52,528 nucleotides of DNA, taken from the NCBI RefSeq assembly GCF_011045015.1, contig NZ_JAAKZY010000057.1, positions 1 to 52,528 on the forward strand, in the 5' to 3' direction. The translations under genes and the position numbers were made by a program. Shown piece after piece: positions 26,707 to 34,169 of this stretch. Position 1 is the first letter of the stretch, and each line of letters begins with the position of its first letter. Source of the stretch: Streptomyces scabichelini (GTDB taxonomy: Bacteria > Actinomycetota > Actinomycetes > Streptomycetales > Streptomycetaceae). Below the pieces are notes generated by a model. That model was given only the letters and a program-made list of their open reading frames with translations. It was not told where the DNA came from and made no database searches.

Positions 26707-27876
26707 GTGTCAGCGGCAAGGCAGGCAGGGCAGGCGACTGGGCAAGCAGGGCAGGCGACCAGGCAGGCCGTGGCGGAAGCCCGCAGGATCGTCGTCAAGG
26801 TGGGTTCCTCCTCCCTGACCACCGCGTCGGGAGGCCTCGACGCGGACCGTGTGGACGCCCTGGTGGACGTACTCGCCAAGGGCCGCAGTGGCGGGGAGAG
26901 GGAGATCGTCCTCGTCTCCTCCGGTGCCATCGCCGCCGGTCTCGCCCCGCTGGGCCTGCGCCGCCGCCCCAAGGACCTGGCCCGGCAGCAGGCCGCCGCA
27001 AGCGTCGGGCAGGGCCTGCTCGTCGCCCGCTACACGGCGTCCTTCGCGCGGTACGGCGTCCGCGTCGGCCAAATCCTGCTCACCAGCGACGACATGAGCC
27101 GCCGCGCCCACCACCGCAACGCCCAGCGCACCCTCGACAAGCTCCTCGCCATGGGCGCCCTGCCGATCGTCAACGAGAACGACACGGTCGCCACCGACGA
27201 GATCCGCTTCGGCGACAACGACCGGCTCGCCGCGCTCGTCGCCCATCTCGTACGCGCCGACCTGCTGGTCCTGCTCTCCGACGTGGACGGGGTCTACGAC
27301 GGCGACCCCAGCAGGCCCGGTACGTCGCGGATCGCGGAGGTACGCGCTCCGGCGGACCTCGCGCACGTCGAGATCGGCAGCGCGGGCCGGGCCGGCGTCG
27401 GCACCGGCGGCATGGTCACCAAGGTCGAGGCCGCCCGGATCGCGGCGGCGGCCGGCATCCCGGTCGTCCTCACCTCCGCCGTGCACGCGGCCGACGCCCT
27501 CACGGGCCGGGACACCGGTACGCACTTCCACGCCACAGGACGCCGCTCCGCCGACCGGCTGCTGTGGCTCCAGCACGCGTCCACCCCGCAGGGCGCTCTG
27601 ACGCTCGACGACGGGGCGGTGCGCGCGGTCGTCGAGCGGCGCACGTCGCTGCTGCCCGCGGGCATCGCGGCGGTCGAGGGCGAATTCGTCGCCGGTGACC
27701 CCGTCGAGCTGCGCGACAGCACGGGCCGGGCGGTCGCGCGCGGGCTGGTCAACTTCGACGCCAAGGAGATCCCGCAACTCATCGGCCGCTCCACCCGCGA
27801 GCTGGCCCGCGAGCTGGGCCCCGCGTACGAACGCGAGGTCGTACACAGGGACGATCTGGTGCTGCTGCACCCGTAA
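26707..27876 (+). CDS. proB: Glutamate 5-kinase
   Basis: The first enzyme of proline synthesis phosphorylates glutamate to glutamyl-5-phosphate for ProA. It has 389 residues. The amino-acid-kinase domain (IVVKVGSSSLT, VSSGAIAAG, NENDTV, LLSDVDGVYDGDP, GTGGMVTKV) is followed by a C-terminal PUA domain (about 285–370). GTG 26707 has GGGGA (26697–26701) at 5 bases. The N-terminus carries a duplicated QAGQAT[G/R] segment absent from typical ProB. A terminator-like hairpin follows. proA lies about 0.7 kb downstream, separated by one small gene. Confidence 0.97.
   Translation: MSAARQAGQATGQAGQATRQAVAEARRIVVKVGSSSLTTASGGLDADRVDALVDVLAKGRSGGEREIVLVSSGAIAAGLAPLGLRRRPKDLARQQAAASVGQGLLVARYTASFARYGVRVGQILLTSDDMSRRAHHRNAQRTLDKLLAMGALPIVNENDTVATDEIRFGDNDRLAALVAHLVRADLLVLLSDVDGVYDGDPSRPGTSRIAEVRAPADLAHVEIGSAGRAGVGTGGMVTKVEAARIAAAAGIPVVLTSAVHAADALTGRDTGTHFHATGRRSADRLLWLQHASTPQGALTLDDGAVRAVVERRTSLLPAGIAAVEGEFVAGDPVELRDSTGRAVARGLVNFDAKEIPQLIGRSTRELARELGPAYEREVVHRDDLVLLHP
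26720..26760 (+). repeat. 21-bp-period tandem repeat in the proB 5' end
   Basis: Units 26720–26739 and 26741–26760 are near identical (GGCAGGCAGGGCAGGCGACT type, two differences). They encode the duplicated QAGQAT[G/R] heptapeptide of ProB and may be a slippage hotspot. Confidence 0.75.
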
Positions 27877-27886
27877 ACGGCCGAAA

Positions 27887-27938
27887 GGGGCGGCTCTCGC
27901 AGGGGACGTTCCGTAAAACCGCCACACGAAGCCGCCCC
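27887..27938 (+). terminator. Possible proB terminator
   Basis: GGGGCGGCT (27887–27895) and AGCCGCCCC (27930–27938) could form a 9-bp stem with a 34-base loop. The large loop makes it less certain than the other hairpins in the window. Confidence 0.4.
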
Positions 27939-28025
27939 GCCTGCTCAACTTTGTTTCAGGGAACCATGTCCGGGAGCCCCCGAGATTCAGTGATTCAGTA
28001 ACCCATCGCATAAAAGGAGGCCGTC

Positions 28026-28490
28026 GTGAGACGAGTGCGCCCTGGGGCGACGTCCCGCGGTGGTGGCGCCTCCCGCGCGGCCGGTGAGGAGCGGGCCCTC
28101 ACCAGCGTCGCGGCCGGAGACACGTACGAGGGTGAGGAACCGAAGGACCTGCCGCGGCTGTGGCACGTCACGCTGAGCGTCTCGGGCGGCGAGGCCCCGC
28201 TGAACGAGGTCAGGCGATCGCTCGAACAGCTCGCCCACGACCACCCCTTTCTGCTGACCAGCCGGTACGCGTCCGACCACGCGGAGATCCGCTACTGGGA
28301 GGAGGCCCGCGACCTGCACGACGCGGCGGCGGTCGCACTGCGCCTGTGGGGCGAGCACCGGCAGACCGCGAAGCTGCCGCCCTGGGAGATCGTCGGCCTG
28401 GAGGTCATCGACCGCGAGACCTACCACCAGCGCATCGCCGAGGGCTACGGCCCGCAGCCGGCGACGCCCGTGGGCGTTCACCCTTTTTGA
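28026..28490 (+). CDS. Conserved hypothetical protein between proB and proA
   Basis: This 154-residue protein has no membrane segment. A flexible basic N-terminus (about 40 residues) precedes a compact domain starting LPRLWHVTLSVSGGEAPLNEVRRSLEQLAHDHPF. That domain includes RYWEEARDLHDAAAVALRLW and ends EVIDRETYHQRIAEGYG. I recognise it only as an actinobacterial protein of unknown function that recurs beside proA. The GTG start has AGGAGG (28015–28020) at 5 bases, one of the best SDs in the window. The conserved W-H-V-T-L and D-H-P-F-L-L suggest a small ligand-binding fold, but no function should be assigned. Confidence 0.85.
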   Translation: MRRVRPGATSRGGGASRAAGEERALTSVAAGDTYEGEEPKDLPRLWHVTLSVSGGEAPLNEVRRSLEQLAHDHPFLLTSRYASDHAEIRYWEEARDLHDAAAVALRLWGEHRQTAKLPPWEIVGLEVIDRETYHQRIAEGYGPQPATPVGVHPF

Positions 28491-28539
28491 GCCTGTCTCG
28501 GGGTGTGGAACACCGGCTGGACGGTGGCCCCGAGCGCAT

Positions 28540-28545
28540 TACGCT
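28540..28545 (+). promoter_or_regulatory. -10 box for a leaderless proA transcript
   Basis: TACGCT is followed by six bases and then the ATG at 28552, so the start point falls on the ATG. No SD precedes proA. Confidence 0.5.
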
Positions 28546-28551
28546 GCTCAC

Positions 28552-29838
28552 ATGACCACGCTCTCGCCGTACGACTCGATGACCCCGGTCACCCAGGCCG
28601 CCTACCGCGCGAAGTCCGCCGCCGCCGACCTCGCTCCGCTGCCACGGGCCGAGAAGGACGACGCGCTCCTCGCGATCGCGGACGCGCTGGAGGTCCGTAC
28701 GAGCGAGATCGTCGAGGCCAACGCAAAGGACATCGCCCGCGCCCGCGAGGCCGGCACCAGCGACACCGTCATCGACCGGCTCACGCTCACACCCGAGCGG
28801 ATCCGCGCCATCGCCTCCGACGTGCGTGACGTGGTGGCGCTGCCCGACCCCGTCGGCGAGGTCGTCCGGGGCTCGACCCTCCCGAACGGCATCGACCTGC
28901 GTCAGGTCCGCGTTCCGCTCGGTGTCGTCGGGATCATCTACGAGGCCCGGCCGAACGTCACGGTCGACGCCGCCGCGCTGTGCCTGAAGTCCGGCAACGC
29001 GGTGCTGCTGCGCGGCTCGTCCTCCGCGTACGAGTCCAACACCGCCCTCGTACGCGTCCTGCGCGACGCCGTCGGCGGCTCGGGCCTGCCCGCCGACGCC
29101 GTGCAGCTCGTACCGGGCGAGAACCGGGAATCCGTACGGGAGCTGATGCGCGCCCGCGGCCTGGTCGACGTACTGATCCCGCGTGGCGGCGCCTCCCTGA
29201 TCCGTACCGTCGTGCAGGAGTCCATCGTCCCGGTCATCGAGACCGGCACCGGCAACTGTCACGTGTACGTCGACGCGCACGCCGACCTCGACATGGCGAT
29301 CGAGATCCTGATCAACTCCAAGGCGCAGCGGCCCAGCGTGTGCAACGCCGCCGAGACGCTCCTCGTCCACCAGGACATCGCCCCCGAGTTCCTGCCGCGC
29401 GCCCTGGACGCCCTCGCCGACGCCGGGGTCACCGTGCACGCCGACGAGCGCGTGCTGGCGTACGCCAAGGGCTCCAAGGCCACCGTCGTGGAAGCCACGA
29501 CCGACGACTGGGACACCGAGTACCTGTCGTACGACATCGCGGCCGCCGTCGTCGACTCGCTCGACAAGGCCGTGGCGCACATCCGGCTGTGGAGTTCCGG
29601 CCACACGGAGGCCATCGTCACCACCTCCCAGCCGGCGGCCCGCCGCTTCACCCAGCTGGTGGACTCCACGACGGTCGCCGTGAACGCGTCCACGCGCTTC
29701 ACGGACGGCGGCCAGTTCGGCTTCGGCGCCGAGATCGGCATCTCCACGCAGAAGCTGCACGCGCGGGGCCCGATGGGGCTGCCGGAGCTGACGAGCACGA
29801 AGTACATCGTCACGGGCGATGGCCACATCCGCCGCTGA
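28552..29838 (+). CDS. proA: Gamma-glutamyl phosphate reductase
   Basis: This NADPH-dependent enzyme converts glutamyl-5-phosphate to glutamate-5-semialdehyde, the second step of proline synthesis. It has 428 residues with the aldehyde-dehydrogenase-like fold: PLGVVGIIYEARPNVT, LKSGNAVLLRGSSSA, IPRGGASLI and the catalytic Cys in QRPSVCNAAETLL. The C-terminus has FTDGGQFGFGAEIGISTQKLHARGPMGL. The start ATG 28552 is probably leaderless. It forms a functional pair with proB although each gene seems to have its own promoter. Confidence 0.98.
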   Translation: MTTLSPYDSMTPVTQAAYRAKSAAADLAPLPRAEKDDALLAIADALEVRTSEIVEANAKDIARAREAGTSDTVIDRLTLTPERIRAIASDVRDVVALPDPVGEVVRGSTLPNGIDLRQVRVPLGVVGIIYEARPNVTVDAAALCLKSGNAVLLRGSSSAYESNTALVRVLRDAVGGSGLPADAVQLVPGENRESVRELMRARGLVDVLIPRGGASLIRTVVQESIVPVIETGTGNCHVYVDAHADLDMAIEILINSKAQRPSVCNAAETLLVHQDIAPEFLPRALDALADAGVTVHADERVLAYAKGSKATVVEATTDDWDTEYLSYDIAAAVVDSLDKAVAHIRLWSSGHTEAIVTTSQPAARRFTQLVDSTTVAVNASTRFTDGGQFGFGAEIGISTQKLHARGPMGLPELTSTKYIVTGDGHIRR

Positions 29839-29992
29839 ACGCTCCGCTGAGAGGGCGGGTTTGAAGCTGCGGGTTCGTTGTGGCCCTTCCCCGAGACCGC
29901 TCAGGTCCTGGCCCACCCGGCCTCGCTCGAAGAAGCCGTCTCGCCAGGTGGATGAATTTCCGTACCGTCTGCCCAAATTGACCCCTCAGGTC

Positions 29993-29998
29993 TACTCT
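29993..29998 (+). promoter_or_regulatory. -10 box for the 30005 gene
   Basis: TACTCT is followed by six bases and GTG 30005. The paralogue at 30654 is preceded by the same hexamer (30641–30646), as CTACTCT in both cases. Confidence 0.5.
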
Positions 29999-30004
29999 GG
30001 ATCT

Positions 30005-30598
30005 GTGCCGGAGGACGTGGGGGGCACGCCGTTTCCCGACGGCTGGGAGCCCGACGACGACCGCGACCGCGGAGGCTCGGACGAAGAGTTCGCCTCCGTG
30101 GTCTTCGACGAGGCCTTCGTACGGGCGGCCAGGGTCCACGAGCCGACCGCCGTCGAACGCCTCCTGGCCGCCGCGCAGGCCCGTGCGGAGGCCTCCGAGG
30201 CCGAGGCGCGCCGGGGGCGCACCAGAGGCGCACGCGGCGACGACGAGCGCTACGGAGACGGGTACGGACGCGACGGCCGTGGTGATTTCGGCCATGATCC
30301 GGACCTTGACGACCTGGACGACCGCGATGTCCTCCACGGCCGCTACGGACACCCGGGGGCGTACGGCAAACAGGCCCGCTGGCACCGCCCCGTCGCCTGG
30401 ATGCTCGCCCTCGTGATGGGCATCGGCATGGTCGCCCTCGCCTTCACGGCGGTCTACCGGGGCGCCTCGTCCAGCCGCCAGGACCCGGGTCCGCAGGCCC
30501 CCGCCTCGACCGGCCTCGAGCAAGGAACCGGAACGGGCCCCTCGGCCTCCGCCGACTACTCTCAGCCACCCGCCACGGCGGTACCGCGCACGCCGTGA
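30005..30598 (+). CDS. Single-pass membrane protein with SVVFDExFVRAAR motif (paralogue 1)
   Basis: This is a 197-residue bitopic protein. The N-terminal cytoplasmic part is acidic and contains EEFASVVFDEAFVRAAR (about residues 32–48), nearly identical to the 30654 product. A long Asp/Arg/Gly-rich linker follows, then one membrane segment (about 137–159, PVAWMLALVMGIGMVALAF) and a short Ser/Thr/Pro-rich outside tail. The start GTG 30005 gives the same N-terminal layout as the paralogue (GxP…PDG) and sits six bases after TACTCT. An upstream frame to 29819 overlaps proA and is rejected. From memory, a membrane protein at this position in S. coelicolor was reported as a partner of the Mre spore-wall complex; I could not verify this. 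Confidence 0.78.
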   Translation: MPEDVGGTPFPDGWEPDDDRDRGGSDEEFASVVFDEAFVRAARVHEPTAVERLLAAAQARAEASEAEARRGRTRGARGDDERYGDGYGRDGRGDFGHDPDLDDLDDRDVLHGRYGHPGAYGKQARWHRPVAWMLALVMGIGMVALAFTAVYRGASSSRQDPGPQAPASTGLEQGTGTGPSASADYSQPPATAVPRTP

Positions 30599-30653
30599 AC
30601 TTGTCGTGTACAGCGGCGTTTACCTGAGGTCCAGGAGACCTACTCTCTAAGGT

Positions 30654-31721
30654 ATGGGCGGGCTAGGAGACCCACCGGAGGGGACACCCGACGGCGCTCC
30701 CGGTGGTGGTGAGGAAGAGTACCGATCCGTCGTCTTCGACGAGTCGTTCGTCCGTGCTGCCCGTCTCCAGGAGTTCTCCGCGCAGGAGCGGATCGCCGAC
30801 CACGCCCCGGCGGTACGGCGCCGCCCGCCGCTGCGCCGCGGCCTGTCCCGGCAGGCGCTGATCCTCGTCCTGCTGATCGCCGTCGCCTTCGGCACCGCGA
30901 TCTACATGGGTGTGCGCCACCCGTACCAGACGCCCGCGGCGAAGCCGCCCGAGCCGCTGCGGATGACGGTGATACCCCTCGCGCCGCAGGGCGCGGTACC
31001 CGGCGCCGCCAACACGGAGCTGCTGTACGCGCGCAGCCCCGCCGACCAGTTCCGCATCGGCGCCGACGGCATCACGATGCCCGCATCCCGGCGCACCGCC
31101 CACTTCTCGGACAGCCAGGTCGTCACGGCCCTCACCACGGCGAAGGACTTCCTCGTCGAGTCCGCGCTCGACCCGGACGTCCTCACCGGCGGCGCCACCA
31201 GGCCCGTACGGATACTGCTTGACCCGCAGCAGCTCGACCAGTTCGACCAGAGCTTCGACCGCCCGGCCGCGGACGGGCGGCACGCGCCCACCGGCTGGCT
31301 GGTCCGCTTCGACCCCTCCCAGGCCCAGCTGGCCGACTCCAGGATCCGGGTGCAGGGCACGCTGCAGGCGGCCGAGACCGACTCCGACACTCTTGAGGTC
31401 ACGGCCGACCACACCTTCGTCTACGCGCTGCGGCCGACCGGCTCGGACGACGGTGCCAAGGCCTCGCTGTTCACCGTGCGGCGCGAGCTGCACTTCCGGT
31501 TCGACCGCGACGACCTGCGGATGCGCCAGACCGAACTCGTCGTCTCGTATGTCCAGGCCGGGCCGCTCGCCTGTGCCGAGGACGCGACGAACCATCTGCG
31601 CCCGCTGCTCGCGGGGCAGACGGCCAAGGCGGGCGGACCGGCAGGCACCGACCCGTACGCGACGGGAAGTGCCACGGCGCTGTGCGGGTCGCTGGCGGCC
31701 AGTGCCCAGCCCAGGGTGTGA
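30654..31721 (+). CDS. Single-pass membrane protein with SVVFDExFVRAAR motif and large outer domain (paralogue 2)
   Basis: This 355-residue protein opens with a short acidic cytoplasmic part containing EEYRSVVFDESFVRAAR (about residues 22–38). One membrane segment (about 65–84, ALILVLLIAVAFGTAIYMGV) and an extracytoplasmic domain of about 260 residues follow. The outer domain (FRIGADGITMPASRRTAHFS, RILLDPQQLDQFDQSF, FVYALRP, RRELHFRFDRDDLRMRQTELV) matches no family I can name. Two Cys near the C-terminus may bond. ATG 30654 is seven bases after TACTCT, with TTTACC (30619–30624) as a fair -35. The shared motif with the preceding protein suggests both bind the same cytoplasmic partner. Confidence 0.85.
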   Translation: MGGLGDPPEGTPDGAPGGGEEEYRSVVFDESFVRAARLQEFSAQERIADHAPAVRRRPPLRRGLSRQALILVLLIAVAFGTAIYMGVRHPYQTPAAKPPEPLRMTVIPLAPQGAVPGAANTELLYARSPADQFRIGADGITMPASRRTAHFSDSQVVTALTTAKDFLVESALDPDVLTGGATRPVRILLDPQQLDQFDQSFDRPAADGRHAPTGWLVRFDPSQAQLADSRIRVQGTLQAAETDSDTLEVTADHTFVYALRPTGSDDGAKASLFTVRRELHFRFDRDDLRMRQTELVVSYVQAGPLACAEDATNHLRPLLAGQTAKAGGPAGTDPYATGSATALCGSLAASAQPRV

Positions 31722-31722
31722 C

Positions 31723-31799
31723 CCGGCCGGTTTCTGCCCGGCCGGTCCCATTTCCCTTTTATCCGGGTCTCTCTGTCCGGCCGGTCTTCGTCCGGCCGG
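31723..31799. terminator. Four CCGGCCGG octamers forming a back-to-back terminator pair
   Basis: Octamers at 31723, 31738, 31777 and 31792 form two hairpins, each an 8-bp stem with a 7-base loop. The first is followed on the plus strand by a T-rich stretch (TCCCATTTCCCTTTT) and would end the 30654 transcript. The second should serve the minus-strand M48 gene. Confidence 0.7.
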
Positions 31800-31812
31800 C
31801 CTCAGATGGTGA

Positions 31813-32904
31813 TCAGGCGCTTCCGTTGGGGCTCTCGTCGTCGGGGCCGTCGCCTCGCGGCTGGTCCTTGGGGGAGCCCGTGGCGAAGCCCCCGAACCCG
31901 CGCCGTACCCGTCCGCCGAGGTCGCCCGCGCCGCCCGCGATGTCGCTGACCAGCTTCATCAGCGGGTCCTTCGAACTCCGCACGTCACTGGCGTAGCTGG
32001 CCGCCGATTCGCGGAAGGAGTCCGTGACCTTGGTGTCGCCGTCCTCGCCGCGGCGCGGGTAGTGGCCGTCCATGATCCGCTGGTAGTCGCGGGACTCGGC
32101 CCACTTCTTCAGCTCGGCCGCCCGCACGGTGGTGAAGGGGTGGGAGCGGGGCATGACGTTCAGGATCTTGAGTACGGAGTCGCGGAGGTCGCCCCCGGCC
32201 TCGTACTCCTCGGCCTGCGCGAGGAACGCGTCCACGTTCATCTCGTGCAGGTGGTTGCCGCCCGCGATCTTCATCAGGCCGCGCATCGAGGCCTGCAGGT
32301 CCTGGCCGACCAGGAGTCCGGCGCGGTCCGCGGACAGCTCGGACTTGCGGAACCACTCGCGCAGGGCCGTCACGATGGCCATGATCGCGAGGTTGCCCAG
32401 CGGGATCCAGGCGACGCGGAGCGCGAGGCTGGTGAGGAAGAGCAGGATCGTGCGGTAGACGGAGTGGCCGGACAGGGCGTGGCCGACCTCGTGGCCGACG
32501 ACCGCCCGCATCTCCTCCTCGTCGAGCAGTTCGACGAGGCCGGTGGTGACGACGATGATCGGCTCGTCCAGGCCGATGCACATCGCGTTCGGCTGCGGGT
32601 CCTGGTTGACGTACATCGGCGGGACCTTCTCCAGGTCCAGGATGTAGCAGGCGTCCCTCAGCATGTCGTTCAGGTGTGCGAACTGCGCGTCCGAGACCCG
32701 TACGGAATCGGACAGGAACAGCAGCCTCAGGCTGCGCTCCGGGAGCAGTCCGCTGAGCGCCTTGAACACCGTGTCGAAGCCGCTGAGCTTGCGCAGGGCG
32801 ACCAGGGCCGAGCGGTCAGCGGGGTGTTCGTACGCCCGGGAGGAGATCCCCTCGAAGCGCCTGCGCTGCCTGCTCGGTACGTTCTCGTGGCTGTCGTCTG
32901 GCAT
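31813..32904 (-). CDS. M48-family zinc metallopeptidase
   Basis: This is a membrane-associated zinc protease of the HtpX/Ste24 type. It has 363 residues with the catalytic HEVGH motif at about residues 138–142 (AVVGHEVGHALSGHS) and the third zinc ligand Glu in SELSADRAGLL. Two hydrophobic stretches (TILLFLTSLALRVAWIPL, NLAIMAIVTAL) lie between them. A C-terminal helical and Gly-rich tail follows. The substrate is probably misfolded membrane protein by family analogy. Start ATG 32904 has GGGGGA just upstream (minus strand); ATG 32916 is an alternative. It is divergent from the small-protein/nadD unit. Confidence 0.92.
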   Translation of the reverse strand: MPDDSHENVPSRQRRRFEGISSRAYEHPADRSALVALRKLSGFDTVFKALSGLLPERSLRLLFLSDSVRVSDAQFAHLNDMLRDACYILDLEKVPPMYVNQDPQPNAMCIGLDEPIIVVTTGLVELLDEEEMRAVVGHEVGHALSGHSVYRTILLFLTSLALRVAWIPLGNLAIMAIVTALREWFRKSELSADRAGLLVGQDLQASMRGLMKIAGGNHLHEMNVDAFLAQAEEYEAGGDLRDSVLKILNVMPRSHPFTTVRAAELKKWAESRDYQRIMDGHYPRRGEDGDTKVTDSFRESAASYASDVRSSKDPLMKLVSDIAGGAGDLGGRVRRGFGGFATGSPKDQPRGDGPDDESPNGSA

Positions 32905-33005
32905 GTGGTCCCCCATGCGTCTGGTTGCCCTCTGTGCCCCCAAGGCGGGGACCAGCCTAGGCGGAGATACCGTGGACTTGCAGTACAGCGAAGGAGTCGC
33001 ACGCC

Positions 33006-33158
33006 ATGGAGCACAACCCCCAAGCCTGGCTCGCCGAAGCAGCGAGCGCCGCGCAGCAGCAGGGGGCGGGGAATCTCCTCCGTGTCGTGCTGATCGTGAT
33101 GGTCGTCGGCTGCGTTCTGGTCGCCTGGTTCCTGCTGCGCGGTTACAAAGACGACTGA
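33006..33158 (+). CDS. Small single-pass membrane protein (50 aa)
   Basis: The 50-residue frame reads MEHNPQAWLAEAASAAQQQG, then a hydrophobic segment (about residues 24–43, LLRVVLIVMVVGCVLVAWFL) and the tail LRGYKDD. SD AAGGAG lies at 32990–32995. Hydrophobicity, a clean SD and the similar neighbour support a real gene. It has no family I know and is a candidate small subunit or regulator at the membrane. Confidence 0.72.
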   Translation: MEHNPQAWLAEAASAAQQQGAGNLLRVVLIVMVVGCVLVAWFLLRGYKDD

Positions 33159-33215
33159 GAACCGGATGAAGTTCCCCTGCGGCGGAGCCGACGTGATCCG
33201 GGCGGCGGCCGACGC

Positions 33216-33221
33216 TTACGA
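33216..33221 (+). promoter_or_regulatory. Candidate -10 box upstream of the second small protein
   Basis: TACGAT fits the TANNNT consensus and would start transcription near 33228, about 50 bases before ATG 33279. No clear -35 is visible. Confidence 0.35.
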
Positions 33222-33278
33222 TGGCCGTACGTCTGTATCCCCCTGTACCCCGCCGACACCGGATAGGTCCTGCCGAAG

Positions 33279-33443
33279 ATGAGCTTCCACAGCACCGCTG
33301 CCCAGTTGGTCCAGATCGCCGCCGAAGGCGAGGAGCACAGTGGCAACCACGAGAGCCTCAACGCCTACCTGACCGGCGGCGGCGCGCTCTTCATCCTCCT
33401 TCTGCTGCTGTGGATCACCACTCGCTTCAACCGGGACCGCTGA
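33279..33443 (+). CDS. Small single-pass membrane protein (54 aa)
   Basis: The 54-residue product begins MSFHSTAAQLVQIAAEGEEH, with an amphipathic N-terminal helix. One membrane segment follows (about residues 34–47, GALFILLLLLWITT) and a basic end RFNRDR, which predicts an N-out/C-in topology. No strong SD is seen. It lies 48 bases before nadD on the same strand. I recall similar short proteins next to nadD in Streptomyces but know no function. Confidence 0.7.
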   Translation: MSFHSTAAQLVQIAAEGEEHSGNHESLNAYLTGGGALFILLLLLWITTRFNRDR

Positions 33444-33490
33444 CGGCTTCGCGCCGGAGCTCGAAGGACGGGCCGGTAGGCTCAGCACGC

Positions 33491-34153
33491 ATGGGAGAGC
33501 AGGACATGCCAACCGGCCCGGTGAGCAGTCGGGAGAACAGCCCGGCGGGCGGCCCGTCGAACCCGGGCAAACGCCGCCTCGGCGTCATGGGCGGGACGTT
33601 CGACCCGATCCACCACGGCCACCTGGTCGCGGCCAGCGAGGTCGCCGCGCAGTTCCACCTCGACGAGGTGGTGTTCGTGCCGACCGGACAGCCGTGGCAG
33701 AAGACCGACCGCAAGGTCTCCGCGGCCGAGGACCGCTATCTGATGACGGTCATCGCGACCGCCGAGAACCCGCAGTTCTCGGTGAGCCGCATCGACATCG
33801 ACCGGGGCGGCCCGACGTACACCACGGACACGCTGCGCGATCTGCGCGCACTCAATCCCGACACGGACCTCTTCTTCATAACCGGCGCCGACGCGCTCGC
33901 CCAGATCCTCACCTGGCGCGATGCCGAAGAGCTGTTCTCCCTCGCGCACTTCATCGGGGTCACCCGGCCCGGTCACGCGCTGACCGACCCGGGACTCCCG
34001 GAGGGCGGTGTCTCGCTCGTCGAGGTCCCCGCGCTCGCCATCTCGTCCACGGACTGCCGTGCCAGGGTCGCCAAGGGCGACCCGGTCTGGTATCTGGTGC
34101 CGGACGGTGTGGTGCGCTACATCGACAAGCGTGAGCTGTACCGCGGCGAGTGA
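33491..34153 (+). CDS. nadD: Nicotinate-nucleotide adenylyltransferase
   Basis: This enzyme adenylates nicotinate mononucleotide to deamido-NAD, the penultimate NAD synthesis step. The 220-residue protein has the nucleotidyltransferase signature GGTFDPIHHGHL (HxGH at about 41–44) and the C-terminal ISSTDCR (SxTxxR-type). The N-terminal ~30 residues are a variable extension. Of the candidate starts I prefer ATG 33491, which lies eight bases after TAGGCT (33477–33482) and may be leaderless; ATG 33506 is the alternative. It forms the nadD–LCP-like–rsfS–phosphatase series, with a gap of only 16 bases to the next gene. Confidence 0.95.
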   Translation: MGEQDMPTGPVSSRENSPAGGPSNPGKRRLGVMGGTFDPIHHGHLVAASEVAAQFHLDEVVFVPTGQPWQKTDRKVSAAEDRYLMTVIATAENPQFSVSRIDIDRGGPTYTTDTLRDLRALNPDTDLFFITGADALAQILTWRDAEELFSLAHFIGVTRPGHALTDPGLPEGGVSLVEVPALAISSTDCRARVAKGDPVWYLVPDGVVRYIDKRELYRGE

Positions 34154-34169
34154 GCCGAGAGGGGCACCG

